Notes: generated from the sequence alone by a model not told the origin. Numbered from the stretch's first letter, positions 34,075-45,347 are shown. The stretch: DNA of 64,000 nucleotides from Phoronis australis (GCA_002633005.1 NMRA01000027.1:753866-817865); one strand, 5' to 3'. A program made the numbers and translations.

Positions 34075-35849
34075 TACATATGGGAAATACAACTCAGGAA
34101 TTTGCTGTATTTCTTGTAGGTAGACCCGTCATATGGTTAGGCGAGACCTGAAGTGTCCCTACACGAGAAATTCAGCCAAATTACAATGCAGCTGTCAGAA
34201 GTTGACTGTCGGTTAGTTTAAAAGGTAGCTATGCTTTGTGATTGTGAGTGGGTGCAGAGTAATTAATTGGTTATATGATAACTACTAATTAAAACAAGTG
34301 AAACCTGTTTTTAATTAATTGTAATAAAAATTAAGGACTGTAACTATGCTAGTGCCCTCTTTAAGGATTACTTCAATCAATTAACTATAAATAATGAAAC
34401 GTCTTATCTGCTATCCAGTCCGTAGGACTCAACACTCGTTGTATGACCGTCCTGTTGGTTGAACTTCGAACTCACATACTCTGTACTGTGACAATGTACT
34501 TGCTGGCCACAGTCCTTGGTGACGCAACGACATGCGTAGGCAGTATCCGACTATCCACCATTCTTCTTGATCGCCACAATCCCCTTGTTGCATGGTTCCC
34601 TGCGTGCCGTTAGGTGGTGGCCAGCACTCAGGTATCACTTAGTTTTCATCGGGAAATTTTATACATCGGCTTTTCTGATTGGCTGGTCGAATTCTCAACT
34701 GGCAGCGCTTTACGCAAACGCACGGGCATGACTGATGGAGCAAGTGTAAATGTGGTCTGTTGTACAGACAAATCGGTGCTTAGAATTGATTTTCAGGAAA
34801 TGTGAATCCCTGAAATTGTGGTTGCGCCTCTTTGGAGTGCATTTTTCTATACTGTCGATGACTTTTGTTTACGAAACTGTCCTGTATTCATGCAGTATGA
34901 ATAACACACCGGTTAATCGGCCAGATATGTGTTTATTGTATATATGTGCTTCAAGCACGCGGCTATTAAACATTACTGCAGAAACGAAATAGTTGCTGCT
35001 ACGCCACTTGCATGACAAGGCTAAAAATCGTTCATAGCCCGCCATTTTTTCACGTTGTTGTAAAGCTAACCAATGACTGCCGAGGTTGCATCAACCAATG
35101 CTAAAGCGCTTGATACTCCGTGATACCTGCCAGTGCGTGCTGGCTAGACACGTATAGTAGGGAACCAGCAAGCACAATCCCTTGTGACACAGTAGGCAGT
35201 ATCTTACTACCCACGATACAGTTGACATGCTCTTAGTTAACTTCGTGTTCGTTAACCCTTGCCCTTGCCAAAATCCTCTTTAGAATCTTCCACGAGATAG
35301 CTCTGTTGTATTATTCTTTCAGTACACCGAAGCAAATCTTATAGCTTCAACTATACGAAATTGCATCCCGTAGCCCCCGGAGTAACACACGTTCTATGAA
35401 GGTGTATTCGTGGGCCAATTCTGTGCTTCAAAAACGAAGGTTTCCAGTAATTAAGACAGGTGCATGTATATGGACAAGCTTTTAAACACGGAAAAGCAAC
35501 TGATACAATCCGAAATAGTGTTACAGTGCAGCCAGGCAGCTGTGTGGTTAGTAACCTGAGTCAACAAATCCAACACAGTCATCATGCTAACCTCTGCACT
35601 AGCACTGGGGATAACTGAGGAAAGTCGGTATGTACGTGCGCCGTGAGATCAAATGAAACTTCGCTCGGCATGGGCATCGGAGAGGTTTTGCGTTTCAGCA
35701 AGGTAAAAATATCGGTGAGATCTACAGTCCGAGACACATATTACTCGACACTAAAGTGATGAGAAAATTGAATCGTGATTCAATAAAAGGTTTTAATTAC
35801 CACTCTGAAATCAGAATTGTCCGCAGACTGAGAAGACTCCGATTCGGTT
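34075..35849. other. 3' flank of FKRP-like gene 1, then nothing recognised
   Basis: The first 90 bp match the 3' flank of copy 2 (57260-57346) at moderate identity. Beyond that the sequence is AT-rich with no protein-like ORF. AATAAA-like words occur near 34322. Confidence 0.3.
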
Positions 35850-36041
35850 TCACTCACCGGTGGGGGGTTGAGTTCGCACGGCCTCAAAGTCTGCCGATAT
35901 AGCGAGGTTTAACGTATCACATGTATCACGTAGGGTCTGGGTGTTGTCTTCATCACCATCTTCATATTTGTCTTCATAATACTCGTCAAGCTCACTCTCT
36001 AAGTGTCTTACAAAATCACTACTACCCGCCGTTGCATGCAT
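35850..36041 (-). pseudogene. Acidic N-terminal fragment of a transposon ORF
   Basis: Minus-strand start at 36041 or nearby, encoding HLESELDEYYEDKYEDGDED then DTCDTLNLAISADFE to a stop. The acidic YYEDKYEDG block parallels YYEETYGNG at 19.4 kb. No THAP gene or cysteine domain is left beside it. The upstream 36071-36090 carries the shared CRE/E2F-like composite. Confidence 0.4.
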
Positions 36042-36070
36042 ATTGTCAAATGATAAAAGTCTTTCAATGA

Positions 36071-36090
36071 TGACATCACATGGCGGGAAA
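36071..36090 (-). promoter_or_regulatory. CRE-like and E2F-like composite, second copy
   Basis: TGACATCACATGGCGGGAAA, differing at one position from 19503-19522, again just upstream of an acidic minus-strand ORF. Its regulatory role is inferred from consensus matching only. Confidence 0.35.
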
Positions 36091-37391
36091 CCAAAAAATA
36101 GTATTTTTCTTTAAAATTCGAAATTAGCATTTATTTCCCCAAATAAATGCTTGTTTGATTAGATTTTTAGTTATGACATTATTATACAGTCTAAATCATC
36201 AAAAAGTGCAAAAATCCAATGAAGGAGCGCTTTAAGGTTGACAAAGACAAATGACGCTCAATTTTTGTTTACACCATGCAAATATGACGCCAAATATAAA
36301 ATAGTCAGGATTCGTCTATAGACCCAAACAGTGTTCAGCATTTTCCACGCAAGACTATACAGTTCCGTCGCGTAAATAAAGTCTAGATTTAATTCTACTG
36401 TACTCAGCTTTATCCGAAAGAGCGCCCGAATCTACAACACAATCAGCATGAGAGCGTGTTGTTGAAAATCGACAGCGCATGCTGGACTGTACGACGGTGA
36501 CACAAGCTTTTCGGCATTTTCACAAAGCTACAGTAACTGTGCGTACAAAACGTTGTATTTTCACCTTCCGATACGAATACGGTGAATACGGCGCTTTAAA
36601 AAGTACAATCTTGAGAATAATTAATAGTTTAATAGAATAATAACTAGTTTGGTTGAGGCATTTAATGCCTACGTTGTACATCAATGTGTGGACTGAAAGC
36701 GTATCTGCGTAAGAAATTGAGTGTACGTTTTTAATAGTTTCCAGAGTCTAGACTTGTTGTCAGGGCCCTACATAATGGTGCTATTCGGAAAACTTACATT
36801 AACTAGAGGGCGCGCGTGTACTAGTGGTGATAGATTAACAGCCTCGATTTCGCGAGCCCTTTAAATACATGGTGAAATGGCTTGCAGCCGTGCCAACTGA
36901 ATCTGAAATTGCGTGAAAAGGGTGCTTCTATGAGAGGAAGTAAGCACGACCTTATACAAAGGTAAGGTTTGTGATTATTTTAACGATTATTCCATGATTA
37001 TTCTACCGATGCCTGTTAACTGAGGTATTCGCCGATGTCGACTTCGCGGCAGTCGCCAGTCGGGTTAATCTTTGTTTGTTGTGATATGTGATACGATACT
37101 TGACGTAGCAATCGGGATCTTTTCGTACATCAAAGCATTATTATTATTTGGAATGATTTCTAACAGTTTATCAGTGACAGTTACACCAATCAATGCTGAA
37201 TATTTATGCTGTCAACTCGATACAGGTTAATGAGTTAAGATTACAATCCAAACCCAATGGCAAAGGGTACATGACAAATATAAATTGCATTAGACTATTT
37301 GTTTACTCACTATCGTATGTCTTCTGGAAATCTATTACACGTTGAAATGGAAATCTATCACGTCTGTTTTCACGTAACCTCTGGTTTTTAG
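36091..37391. other. No recognisable gene
   Basis: AT-rich. The last 110 bp (37280-37391) match 63476-63604 upstream of the unknown exon, including CTATTTGTTTACTC and GGAAATCT-TTACAC. Confidence 0.35.
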
Positions 37392-37592
37392 GTTTGAGGG
37401 CTTGTACCGTGCAGAGGAGATATGCATCGCTTCTGCACCGTCCCTGAATGGACAAAAATTGGTTTTTAAAATTTGACTGCAGCTAACCAACAAGATCTTC
37501 CCATCCAGTGCAGATCGGTTGTCAAAGCCTACTTTCAATATTGGAGACAACGAACAAAGCCTTTGAAAAGGAACAGCTGTTTTTAAAGGAAG
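37392..37592 (+). pseudogene. Decayed exon related to 63605-63846
   Basis: After an acceptor-like TTTTTAG the frame reads FEGLYRAEEICIASAP, parallel to LEGYDRNFYFQAQEICIPSA in the other copy. It then hits a stop near 37470. A shifted frame resumes RSVVKAYFQYWRQ, parallel to RSVVEAYFLYRQ. The donor AAG|GTATGT at 37593 is intact. The frameshift and stop make it a pseudogene exon. The family is not recognised. Confidence 0.55.
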
Positions 37593-39813
37593 GTATGTAT
37601 GTCATTTTGTTAATTTACTTATTCAGGTCCTTAGCGGGGGGATTGGCATGGGGGTTGGGTTTGTAATATTTGGTACAACTGAATGTGTGGAAATAACAGG
37701 TAATACATGTTTGGGGAAAAGAGCATGGTGAAGTAATTCTTAACCTTCATGAAGTCCCTTCAAGTTGATTTCATGAAACTGTTTTGCTACTTGTATCAAT
37801 TGTAAACCCATGGAAATATATTACATTTTCGGAATTCACAGTGACTGAATAGTCTTAACTCATGCCTTGAAATGTTGCAAGTCGTTAAAAATTCAAATGA
37901 CTGCCATTTTTGTGAAAATTCCATTTTTGATGGTGCCTTACGATTTGTAATTACTCTTAAACAACAGAAAGATTATCCATCATTTTTAAATGGCCCAAGT
38001 CTTCAAATTCTCTATTAGAAGAAAAATTAAAAGTCTGAGAAACGGTTCACTCAACCTTAAACTAGAAGCATGCTTGACAGACCCATGAACTTCTAATCGG
38101 AGTTTAAAATAAAAAGGCTTGAAAATGGGTAACAAAGGTTTGAAGTTGTCTCAAAAAAATTGTATATCTTACAGACAAGTGATGCGTTTAAAGAATTGTT
38201 ATGGTTAGCAATAAAAAATGCAGACACAGTTTTATGCAATCATATTTCAATATTTCTTCCAGGCCACTTCAAGCTGTATCATAGACAAGCTGTGTTACTC
38301 CGTTCTCTTCCCACAGTACTTCCACACACCAGCAGAGTTGCATGGCACAATGTACAAGTCAGTGGCCCTGGAGAAATGTGAATCGCAGTACTAAGTTACC
38401 ATAAGACAATGTGCTAGTGAACTGTCTGTGTATTCAGACGAACTATATCTGACTGCTACACAAGTAAGCCTTGTTGGTGAGGATGCCCTTTCATAGGCAA
38501 TGAGTCATGTGTGGGCAATAGCTTATTTCCTTTCCTGGAAGAAACATGAGGAACTGAAGCTAAAGAAGACCTAGTAACACTCTGGTCCAGTTCAGAGTCT
38601 GATTTTGGGCTCAAAACGATTCAAGTGATATGCTGCTGTGTTTACCTTCAAGGATCTCATTGTGCATGTTGTTGAGGCTGAATGAGGTTACATGAAAGAA
38701 AGCCAGTGTCGAAACTGAACCTTTTTTACAAGCGCTTTTATAGGCCATTGAAACTAGATCCCAGTGAAATGAAAGCCAAAAGCTGAGTGACATTAAATTT
38801 TCCTTTCAGAAGAAAGGCTTTATACTATTGGTAAAAAATTTGGTACACATTATGGGGAAATGACATTCAGTGACTGCATCGATTGTCTTATTGTATGTTT
38901 TCAATTGTAGCTAGCTGGATAAGAATCTGCTATGCACAAGATTCGAGAATAAGCAATTATCAGTGTATTTAAAAACAAATGAAAAGCACAGAAAGAAACA
39001 ACATTGCGAAGGAATCCATAATCAGGCATATCAAGTGCTGAATTTCTGAATTATGTTCAATTCTCTCAGGTTACTGCTGAAGGATTGCTTTTCACTTTGT
39101 CCAAAAGTAAAATAGATAGTCGGGCGGTTGCTTTCAGTTGTTTTCTCTCACCTGTAACAGAATAGTCGAAGAAATATTAGCAAATTGTAAAAGAAAAGAC
39201 AAGATAAAACTACTTTTGTAAGGCGGAACATTCTTGACGTTTCATCTTTATGTTTATGTCTTTTGTAGAAACTAATAACCTTTGTACCCAAGTCTTATTT
39301 AATATTTAAGTTAAAATATGTGAAACAGGCTAAAAGTGATTTAACAATGTGTATTTTTCATGACACTTAAAATGTGCTTCTGATCTCAACAAGTAAAATT
39401 CATTCTAGGCGTCATTTTTTTTCCAATGCAATGTTACGACATTTACTGAATTAAGGCTTATTCATGTTAAATCGATAACTGATCTGGTAGTCCTGGGGGT
39501 GGGGTACGCGATAAAATAAGGAAACTCACTCATCTAGAGAATTTAATTGGAAACAGCATAGTTTTGAAGAAAAACTACTGTGAAAAAGTCACCCTTGACT
39601 TCTGTGCATCACGTACCATACACCTCTTATTACTTATTTTGGGAGCACTCCCACCCAGGACAATATGAATATGTGCTGCTAGCCTACCCGGCATCGGGTG
39701 AGTTTCCTAAAAGAAACACTCAGTTCCACTCAATAATTAAACCTGTTATTCAGTGGGGTAACTGGTGGGGATAACATCACCGAACGATGTTGATCGAAAC
39801 TGATTGCTAAAAA
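37593..39813. other. No recognisable gene
   Basis: AT-rich DNA between the decayed exon and the Gypsy element. Chance ORFs only. Confidence 0.3.
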
Positions 39814-39886
39814 TGTAGTATTATAGCTCTTTAGTCTTAGAGATAAATATATTGAGTTCCGGTTCCATCAGCGTTGTTGTTCCTAC
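39814..39886 (+). repeat. 5' LTR-like segment and primer-binding-like site
   Basis: TGTAGTATTATAGC to TTCCTACA, 73 bp, with TG and CA ends and a TAAATATATT word. TGGTGGCAGCGGCGG follows at once where the tRNA primer site should be. The start is supported by the same TGTAGT after the polypurine tract at 44365. At 73 bp it is short for a Gypsy LTR, so it may be partial. Confidence 0.5.
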
Positions 39887-40322
39887 ATGGTGGCAGCGGC
39901 GGTTTGTGTCATTTTTGTGATTCTGGCGAAACAACTGGGCATTATAAACTGATACCTTCCAACGGTTTGTGTCAAGGATCTTTCGTGCTGTTTTCGAAGG
40001 ATTTTGTTTGTGAAATATCAGAAAATTGCCTGGAACTGTTCATAGTTGTCGTACAGTACTGAAATTTCCATGACGTCATAACCACATGTGCATTATGTAT
40101 GTTTTGAGCTGACAGTTCATGTGATCGGAGTTCGCGGGGAACGTGTGAGGCTCTATACGATAACTTTTATGCGCGACTTTACATTATAAGTAGCGATACA
40201 TAAAAGTTAGTGAATTTATTGACCGAATAAATTTACCACATACCTGCACGAGTGACACGCAACGTTAGTGAACACGTTAACGAAGTGACACATAAACTGA
40301 CAACATTCAGAACATTACAAAA

Positions 40323-40982
40323 ATGGCAACATATCAGATACCGGCCCCAACCCCAATGTCAATACAAGGGAATGTGGCAGAGAACTGGCGTGAATTTGAA
40401 ACCGCTTGGATAGACTACATGACCGCCACAGAACTAGACACAAAAATGGTTAAGACGGATGGTACACCAGACCTAAAGGGTGTATCAATAGTTCCTGCGA
40501 CACTCTGCTCCGTCATGGGGCAGGAGTGTAAACGAGTACTGTGTAACTTGCCTAACATCAGTGAAGAAGACAGACGCAATCCTCAGAAGATCACTGATGC
40601 CTTAAAGGCATACGTTGTTCCTCAGACGAATGTTCTCTACGAGAGATTTGTCTTCAACCAAGCAGTCCAAAAGACGGGAGAGACCATAGATGTGTTTGTC
40701 CTAAGATTACGCAAGTTAGCTGACTCTTGCGAATTCGGGGAACTGAAAGACTCACTGATCAGAGACCGCATAGTCGTTGGGACGAATGATGACGCAGGAC
40801 GGGAGAGACTCTTAAGAGAACGCCCTGTACCAAGCCTCGCAAAAGCCATTGAGAATCTGCGAGCAGCAGAGGCATCAGGCACTCAGAAACAGGTGATGTC
40901 AGGCAAAAAGGGAGAGTACAGTCGAGTTCGTGAAACGGCATGGGTTCAAAAAGCACAACAATCCTCAGAAGAAGCAGGCTAA
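40323..40982 (+). CDS. gag: Gag of the Gypsy element
   Basis: 219 codons from ATG 40323. The middle part (WREFETAWIDYMTATEL, then LYERFVFNQAVQ and ETIDVFVLRLRKLADSCEFG) matches the retrotransposon Gag capsid region that packages the RNA. The frame stops at 40982 before the zinc knuckles, which are in the overlapping pol frame. That frame is open from 40897 and lies +1 relative to gag. Either a programmed frameshift or a recent one-base change separates them. Confidence 0.8.
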   Translation: MATYQIPAPTPMSIQGNVAENWREFETAWIDYMTATELDTKMVKTDGTPDLKGVSIVPATLCSVMGQECKRVLCNLPNISEEDRRNPQKITDALKAYVVPQTNVLYERFVFNQAVQKTGETIDVFVLRLRKLADSCEFGELKDSLIRDRIVVGTNDDAGRERLLRERPVPSLAKAIENLRAAEASGTQKQVMSGKKGEYSRVRETAWVQKAQQSSEEAG

Positions 40983-43900
40983 TAAAAAGCAGCAGGGTCC
41001 ACCGAAGAACCAGTCAGAAAGTTGTAAGTGGTGTGGTAGCACTAAACCACACGCACGCAAAGAGTGCAGAGCTAGAGACAGCAAGTGCAACAACTGTGGC
41101 AAGATAGGCCATTGGTCCAAAGCTTGTAGGTCCAAAAGCACAGCAGAAATAGATACTCAGGAAGAAGAAGACGTTCCTGTGCAATTTCTGGGTCAAATTG
41201 AAGCTTCTAAAAAGCACTGGTCAGCAGATATCTCTGTGAACGGTCATACTACGCAGTTCAAGCTAGATAGCGGCGCAGACATCACAGTGATGGGAGACAA
41301 AAATCCGTGGCTGGCTAAAACTAAGCTGGAACCAAACACCAATCTGACCAACTGCCGAGGTGCCGGCAATGTGACACTGAACGACCGTATTCTTGGTGTG
41401 ATCCCAAAAGCCAAACTTTGTTGCGGTGATCGTCAGCTAGAAGAAGATGTTTACATCATGAAAGGACAACGCTTAAACCTGTTAAGCAAACGTGCCTGTG
41501 AACACTTCAAGCTTTTGATACCTTCAGCATCTGTCTATGAGGTAGATGCAAAACCAGATTTTCGTGGGGAGTTCCCGAAGCTGTTTCAAGGTCTAGGCTG
41601 TTTGACCACACCCTACGAGATAAGTCTTCAACCTGACGCCAACCCTGTGTGTTTATACACTGCCAGACGTGTGCCCCACCCTTTGCTTCCGCAGGTGGAA
41701 AAAGAGTTAGAGTCTATGGAAAGACAGGGCATTATTTCCAAGGTTACCCATCCTACTGAATGGTGTTCCGGCATGGTGTGCATCCCAAAGTCCAATGGCC
41801 GAGTGCGCATTTGCGTAGATCTTACTCCACTGAACAAAGCCGTGAGGCGTGAAGTTCACCCGATGTCATCTGTTGAGGACAGTCTGAGCAGTCTTAGTTG
41901 CGGTAAGCCAGTTATCTTCTCGAAATTAGATGCCAACTCAGGGTTCTGGCAGATTCCTCTACATGAAGCATCCAAAGACCTAACAACCTTCATCAGTCCC
42001 CTTGGACGTTTCAGGTTTAACAGACTTCCCTTTGGAATAAGCTCTGCCCCAGAGATTTTCCAACGTACGATGTCATCGATCCTTGAAGGTCTAGATGGTA
42101 CCTTGTGTCATATGGACGACATACTCATCTATGGAAGCACTCAAAAAGAACACGACGAAAGAGTCCGTTCAGTACTTCAGCGTCTACAGGCTGCAGGCCT
42201 GACCCTGAACAACAAATGTGAGTTTTCCACATCAAAGATCAAGTTCCTGGGACACCTTATCAGCTCAGATGGGATAATGGCTGACCCAGAAAAGACGCAA
42301 GCAGTTAGAGATTTCCCTGTGCCCACAAATGTGACTGAGCTTCAAAGATTTAATGGCATGGTGAACCAGCTGGCGAAATTCCTACCTAATCTGGTGAAGC
42401 TGAATGAACCCCTGAGACAACTCTTGAGGAAAGACCAAGCCTTCCAATGGGATGAACCTCAACAAAGATCCTTTCAACAAGTAAAAGAAGCACTCGTCTC
42501 AACAGTCACACTGGCCCACTACGACCCTAGTCGTGAGACCATAGTAGCAGCTGATGCAAGCCAGTACGGCATTGGTGCTGTATTGCTCCAAATTGATTCT
42601 GGTGGTAACAGAAGACCAGTATGCTTTGCGTCCAGATCACTTAACGACACGGAGAAACGTTATGCAGTGATAGAAAAGGAAGCACTAGCAGCTACCTGGG
42701 CTTGCGAGAAGTTCTCAACCTTCATTCTTGGACTCAAGTTTACCCTGGAGACCGACCATAAACCACTAGTGCCTCTACTGTCATCAACAGACTTGTCTAA
42801 GATGCCACCTCGAGTGCTACGTTTCCGTCTCCGTTTGATGAAATTCAGCCCCACGATAAACCACGTTCCAGGAAAGAACCACCTGATTGCAGATGCCTTG
42901 TCCCGAGCTCCGGTTGACAAACCTTCAGTTCCTGATGAGATATTCCTAGACGAAGTTGAAGATCAAGCTGAGTATACAGTCAAATACTTACCTGCAACAC
43001 AAGGTCGTCTGAATCAGATCAAAGAAGCACAACGTAGCGATGCAACATGTGGTGAAGTCATCAAGTACTGCCAAAATGGTTGGCCTGCTTTCTCTGCAGA
43101 TACGCTACTGAAACCTTACTACGAGAAAAAGCAACATCTCACCATCATAGATGGACTACTGATGTACAACGACCGTATTGTTATTCCCCAGTCGATGCAG
43201 TTGGAGGTGCTAAACCAAATCCACCAAGGTCATCTAGGGATAACGAAGTGCCGAGCAAGAGCCATGGAATCTGTTTGGTGGCCACGCATCAGTACACAGA
43301 TTGAGGCAATGTGTAAACAGTGCCTAACCTGTGCTCTTCACAGACCAGAGACGAAGGAGCCCTTGTTGCCTTCATCTTTTCCTTCCCGACCCTGGGAACG
43401 AATTGGAACCGACTTGTTCGAACTGAACAAACAACACTACGTCCTTGTGGTAGACTACTTCTCCAGATGGATCGAAGTTCGAAGACTTAGCCAGACAACT
43501 GCGCAACACACGATTGAAGCACTCAAGTCAATATTCAGTACACATGGAATACCAGACATTGTTATATCCGACAATGGCCCCCAGTATGCTTGTGAAAGCT
43601 TTGACATGTTTGCCAAAGACTACGGCTTCGTTCATGTGACATCCTCACCTCTCTACCCTCAGTGCAACGGAGAAGCCGAGCGCGCAGTCCAAACTGCGAA
43701 GAACATATTGAAAAAGAATACTGATCCTCACCTAGGTTTCCTGGCATACAGATCGACGCCTATTCACAATGGAAAGTCTCCGAGCCAACTACTCATGTCC
43801 AGACGGCTCCGAACAACTTTGCCGATCATGCCTAAAGCACTTCTTCACAATTCTATCGATGATCAGTCCGTAAGGGCGAAAGAAACTCGACTTAACTCGA

Positions 43901-44259
43901 AGAACAAAGCAAACTTCGACCACAGACACCGAACTATGTCCCTACCAGTATTAGGTGTTGGAGACCAAGTCTGGGTGCGCGATCAAGACAAACACGGCGA
44001 TGTGAAAGAGAGTTCGACAAACCCAAGATCCTACCTTGTCGTCACAGAGTCCGGTGCTACAATTCGCCGTAACCGGTCAGCGTTGATTCATACCGGAAAT
44101 ATGAAAAGTGCCTCATCAGAGAATTTTACACCAAAAGAAACGACCCTCAAACCATTTTCAAACCCGGCATCAAACCCACCTACCGCAGACACCCCACAGA
44201 CCCAACAACTACGACGTTCTCAGCGGGTTATAAAACCAGTGGATCGCCTGAACCTCTGA
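40930..44259 (+). CDS. pol: Pol of the Gypsy element (knuckles-PR-RT-RH-IN)
   Basis: About 1109 uninterrupted codons; the frame is open from 40897 with no ATG needed if reached by frameshift. Zinc knuckles CKWC-x4-H and CNNCGKIGHWSKAC (about residues 32-66). Protease LDSGAD (about 112). RT with LPFGISSAPE and HMDD (about 394) for DNA synthesis. RNase H with VAADAS (about 539) and TDHKPL. Integrase zinc finger H-x3-H-x-CxxC around 764-805, then the D-D-E triad in GTDLF (about 827), SDNGPQ (about 882) and NGEAERA (about 915). All catalytic residues are present, so the coding part looks young. Confidence 0.88.
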   Translation: MKRHGFKKHNNPQKKQANKKQQGPPKNQSESCKWCGSTKPHARKECRARDSKCNNCGKIGHWSKACRSKSTAEIDTQEEEDVPVQFLGQIEASKKHWSADISVNGHTTQFKLDSGADITVMGDKNPWLAKTKLEPNTNLTNCRGAGNVTLNDRILGVIPKAKLCCGDRQLEEDVYIMKGQRLNLLSKRACEHFKLLIPSASVYEVDAKPDFRGEFPKLFQGLGCLTTPYEISLQPDANPVCLYTARRVPHPLLPQVEKELESMERQGIISKVTHPTEWCSGMVCIPKSNGRVRICVDLTPLNKAVRREVHPMSSVEDSLSSLSCGKPVIFSKLDANSGFWQIPLHEASKDLTTFISPLGRFRFNRLPFGISSAPEIFQRTMSSILEGLDGTLCHMDDILIYGSTQKEHDERVRSVLQRLQAAGLTLNNKCEFSTSKIKFLGHLISSDGIMADPEKTQAVRDFPVPTNVTELQRFNGMVNQLAKFLPNLVKLNEPLRQLLRKDQAFQWDEPQQRSFQQVKEALVSTVTLAHYDPSRETIVAADASQYGIGAVLLQIDSGGNRRPVCFASRSLNDTEKRYAVIEKEALAATWACEKFSTFILGLKFTLETDHKPLVPLLSSTDLSKMPPRVLRFRLRLMKFSPTINHVPGKNHLIADALSRAPVDKPSVPDEIFLDEVEDQAEYTVKYLPATQGRLNQIKEAQRSDATCGEVIKYCQNGWPAFSADTLLKPYYEKKQHLTIIDGLLMYNDRIVIPQSMQLEVLNQIHQGHLGITKCRARAMESVWWPRISTQIEAMCKQCLTCALHRPETKEPLLPSSFPSRPWERIGTDLFELNKQHYVLVVDYFSRWIEVRRLSQTTAQHTIEALKSIFSTHGIPDIVISDNGPQYACESFDMFAKDYGFVHVTSSPLYPQCNGEAERAVQTAKNILKKNTDPHLGFLAYRSTPIHNGKSPSQLLMSRRLRTTLPIMPKALLHNSIDDQSVRAKETRLNSKNKANFDHRHRTMSLPVLGVGDQVWVRDQDKHGDVKESSTNPRSYLVVTESGATIRRNRSALIHTGNMKSASSENFTPKETTLKPFSNPASNPPTADTPQTQQLRRSQRVIKPVDRLNL

Positions 44260-44352
44260 ACATTTGATTAGTTTTCAGCGCTTAGTGATAAGGACATTAA
44301 CATAGTTCAAGACATTTATTGCTTAAAGCGTTTACACATATTCTTAAACTAT

Positions 44353-44370
44353 CTTGGGAGGAGATGTAGT
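44353..44370 (+). other. Polypurine tract and first bases of lost 3' LTR
   Basis: CTTGGGAGGAGA is the plus-strand primer site expected just before the 3' LTR. TGTAGT repeats the first bases of the 5' LTR. The sequence then leaves the LTR. Confidence 0.65.
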
Positions 44371-44493
44371 CTACCACAAGGACGTAGTGTTGTTCGTTCA
44401 GTTCGAACAAGTCGGTTCCAATTCGTTCCCAGGGTCGGGAAGGAAAAGATGAAGGCAACAAGGGCTCCTTCGTCTCTGGTCTGTGAAGACCAA
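44366..44493 (-). repeat. Inverted copy of integrase segment 43334-43456
   Basis: The run from GTAGTCTACCACAAGG to GGTCTGTGAAGA is the reverse complement of pol 43334-43456 with very few differences. GTAGT is shared by the LTR start and the inverted piece, a 5-base microhomology at the junction. Confidence 0.9.
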
Positions 44494-45181
44494 GTAATGT
44501 GTACTAGTCTCCGAATGGAACTGCATAGTCATAGAGCACACACGGGACTTTAGCATCCACATACTTTTTGTCAGTTAGTTGACCCTTTTGACCGCAATTG
44601 TCCACGAATATAGTAACTTAAGGTCTTTTGGGAATTTGCGGCCACCTGTCGAAGACTTGCACCAGAGAAATTAGCAGTAATAGGAGTTAGCGCGACGACG
44701 TATTTTGATAACAATTCCATCTTTCACATGCAGATAGCCACGCATGCGCAATTCAATCACCACTAGTACAGCAGCGACACCGCGAGGAGAATTCTCCGAA
44801 TAGCCCCATTCAACCGTAACCAAGTTCTTATTCACACAACGCCGTGCCATCTTTATCGCAAAGCCCAGTAGGACACTTGCCCGGGGGCCCCACCGCTATA
44901 AGGGCCCCACGCCTATCCATCTTTTAAAATGCCAAATGATACAAATATTACGGGCTCAGCCCCAGTGTGAAACTTAAGAATTTCCCAGTGCAAAATATGT
45001 CCTACTTGCCTGAATTCACTGAATGACGGGCGTGTATTCTACAAGTATCTTCAAATTTAATACATAAAGGTAAGACTGTTCTGATGGGGAACATTATCAA
45101 CTATCGCACCGGATTTACCAATGGGTAAAAATCTAAACTATAACAAGATTGAGGCTGTCTGTACAAAACGAGGGCCCGCGA
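44494..45181. other. No recognisable gene or LTR
   Basis: Searched for the rest of the Gypsy LTR (ATTATAGCTCTTTAG and TTCCGGTTCC); none seen. A GC-rich patch at 44880-44920 is unexplained. Confidence 0.35.
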
Positions 45182-45347
45182 CAGCGGCGGATTTAAGGGG
45201 GGGGGGGGCAAGGGAGCCATGCCCTCCCCCTAATATTTTCCCATGTTCCATTTGGAACTTCGGGGGTTCAAATGTCTGACCTGCAAAATCCTGGCTGATA
45301 CTCTGCCCTACCCCGCCCCCCCAGCTCAAAATCCTGGATCCGCCCTT
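45182..45347 (-). mobile_element. Short hAT-like non-autonomous element, copy 3
   Basis: CAGCGGCGGATTTAAGG with a G run at the left, then GCCATGCCCTCCCCC and AAAATCCTGGCTGATACTCT, ending CCTGGATCCGCCCTTG. Confidence 0.7.

Larger units (their letters stand above)
39814..44370 (+). mobile_element. Ty3/Gypsy retrotransposon, Mag-like
   Basis: A nearly full element: a short 5' LTR-like segment, primer-binding-like site, gag, pol and polypurine tract. Gag-pol has two CCHC knuckles, then protease, RT, RNase H and integrase in the Ty3/Gypsy order, and the RT and integrase wording is close to the Mag clade. No 3' LTR follows: only its first six bases TGTAGT (44365-44370) are seen, and then an inverted piece of the integrase gene. 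It can therefore not complete a normal replication cycle as it stands. Confidence 0.85.

Noticed and set aside
43080-43747. Short ORFs within the Gypsy pol gene
   Set aside because: Shadow frames of an intact pol reading frame with all catalytic motifs.
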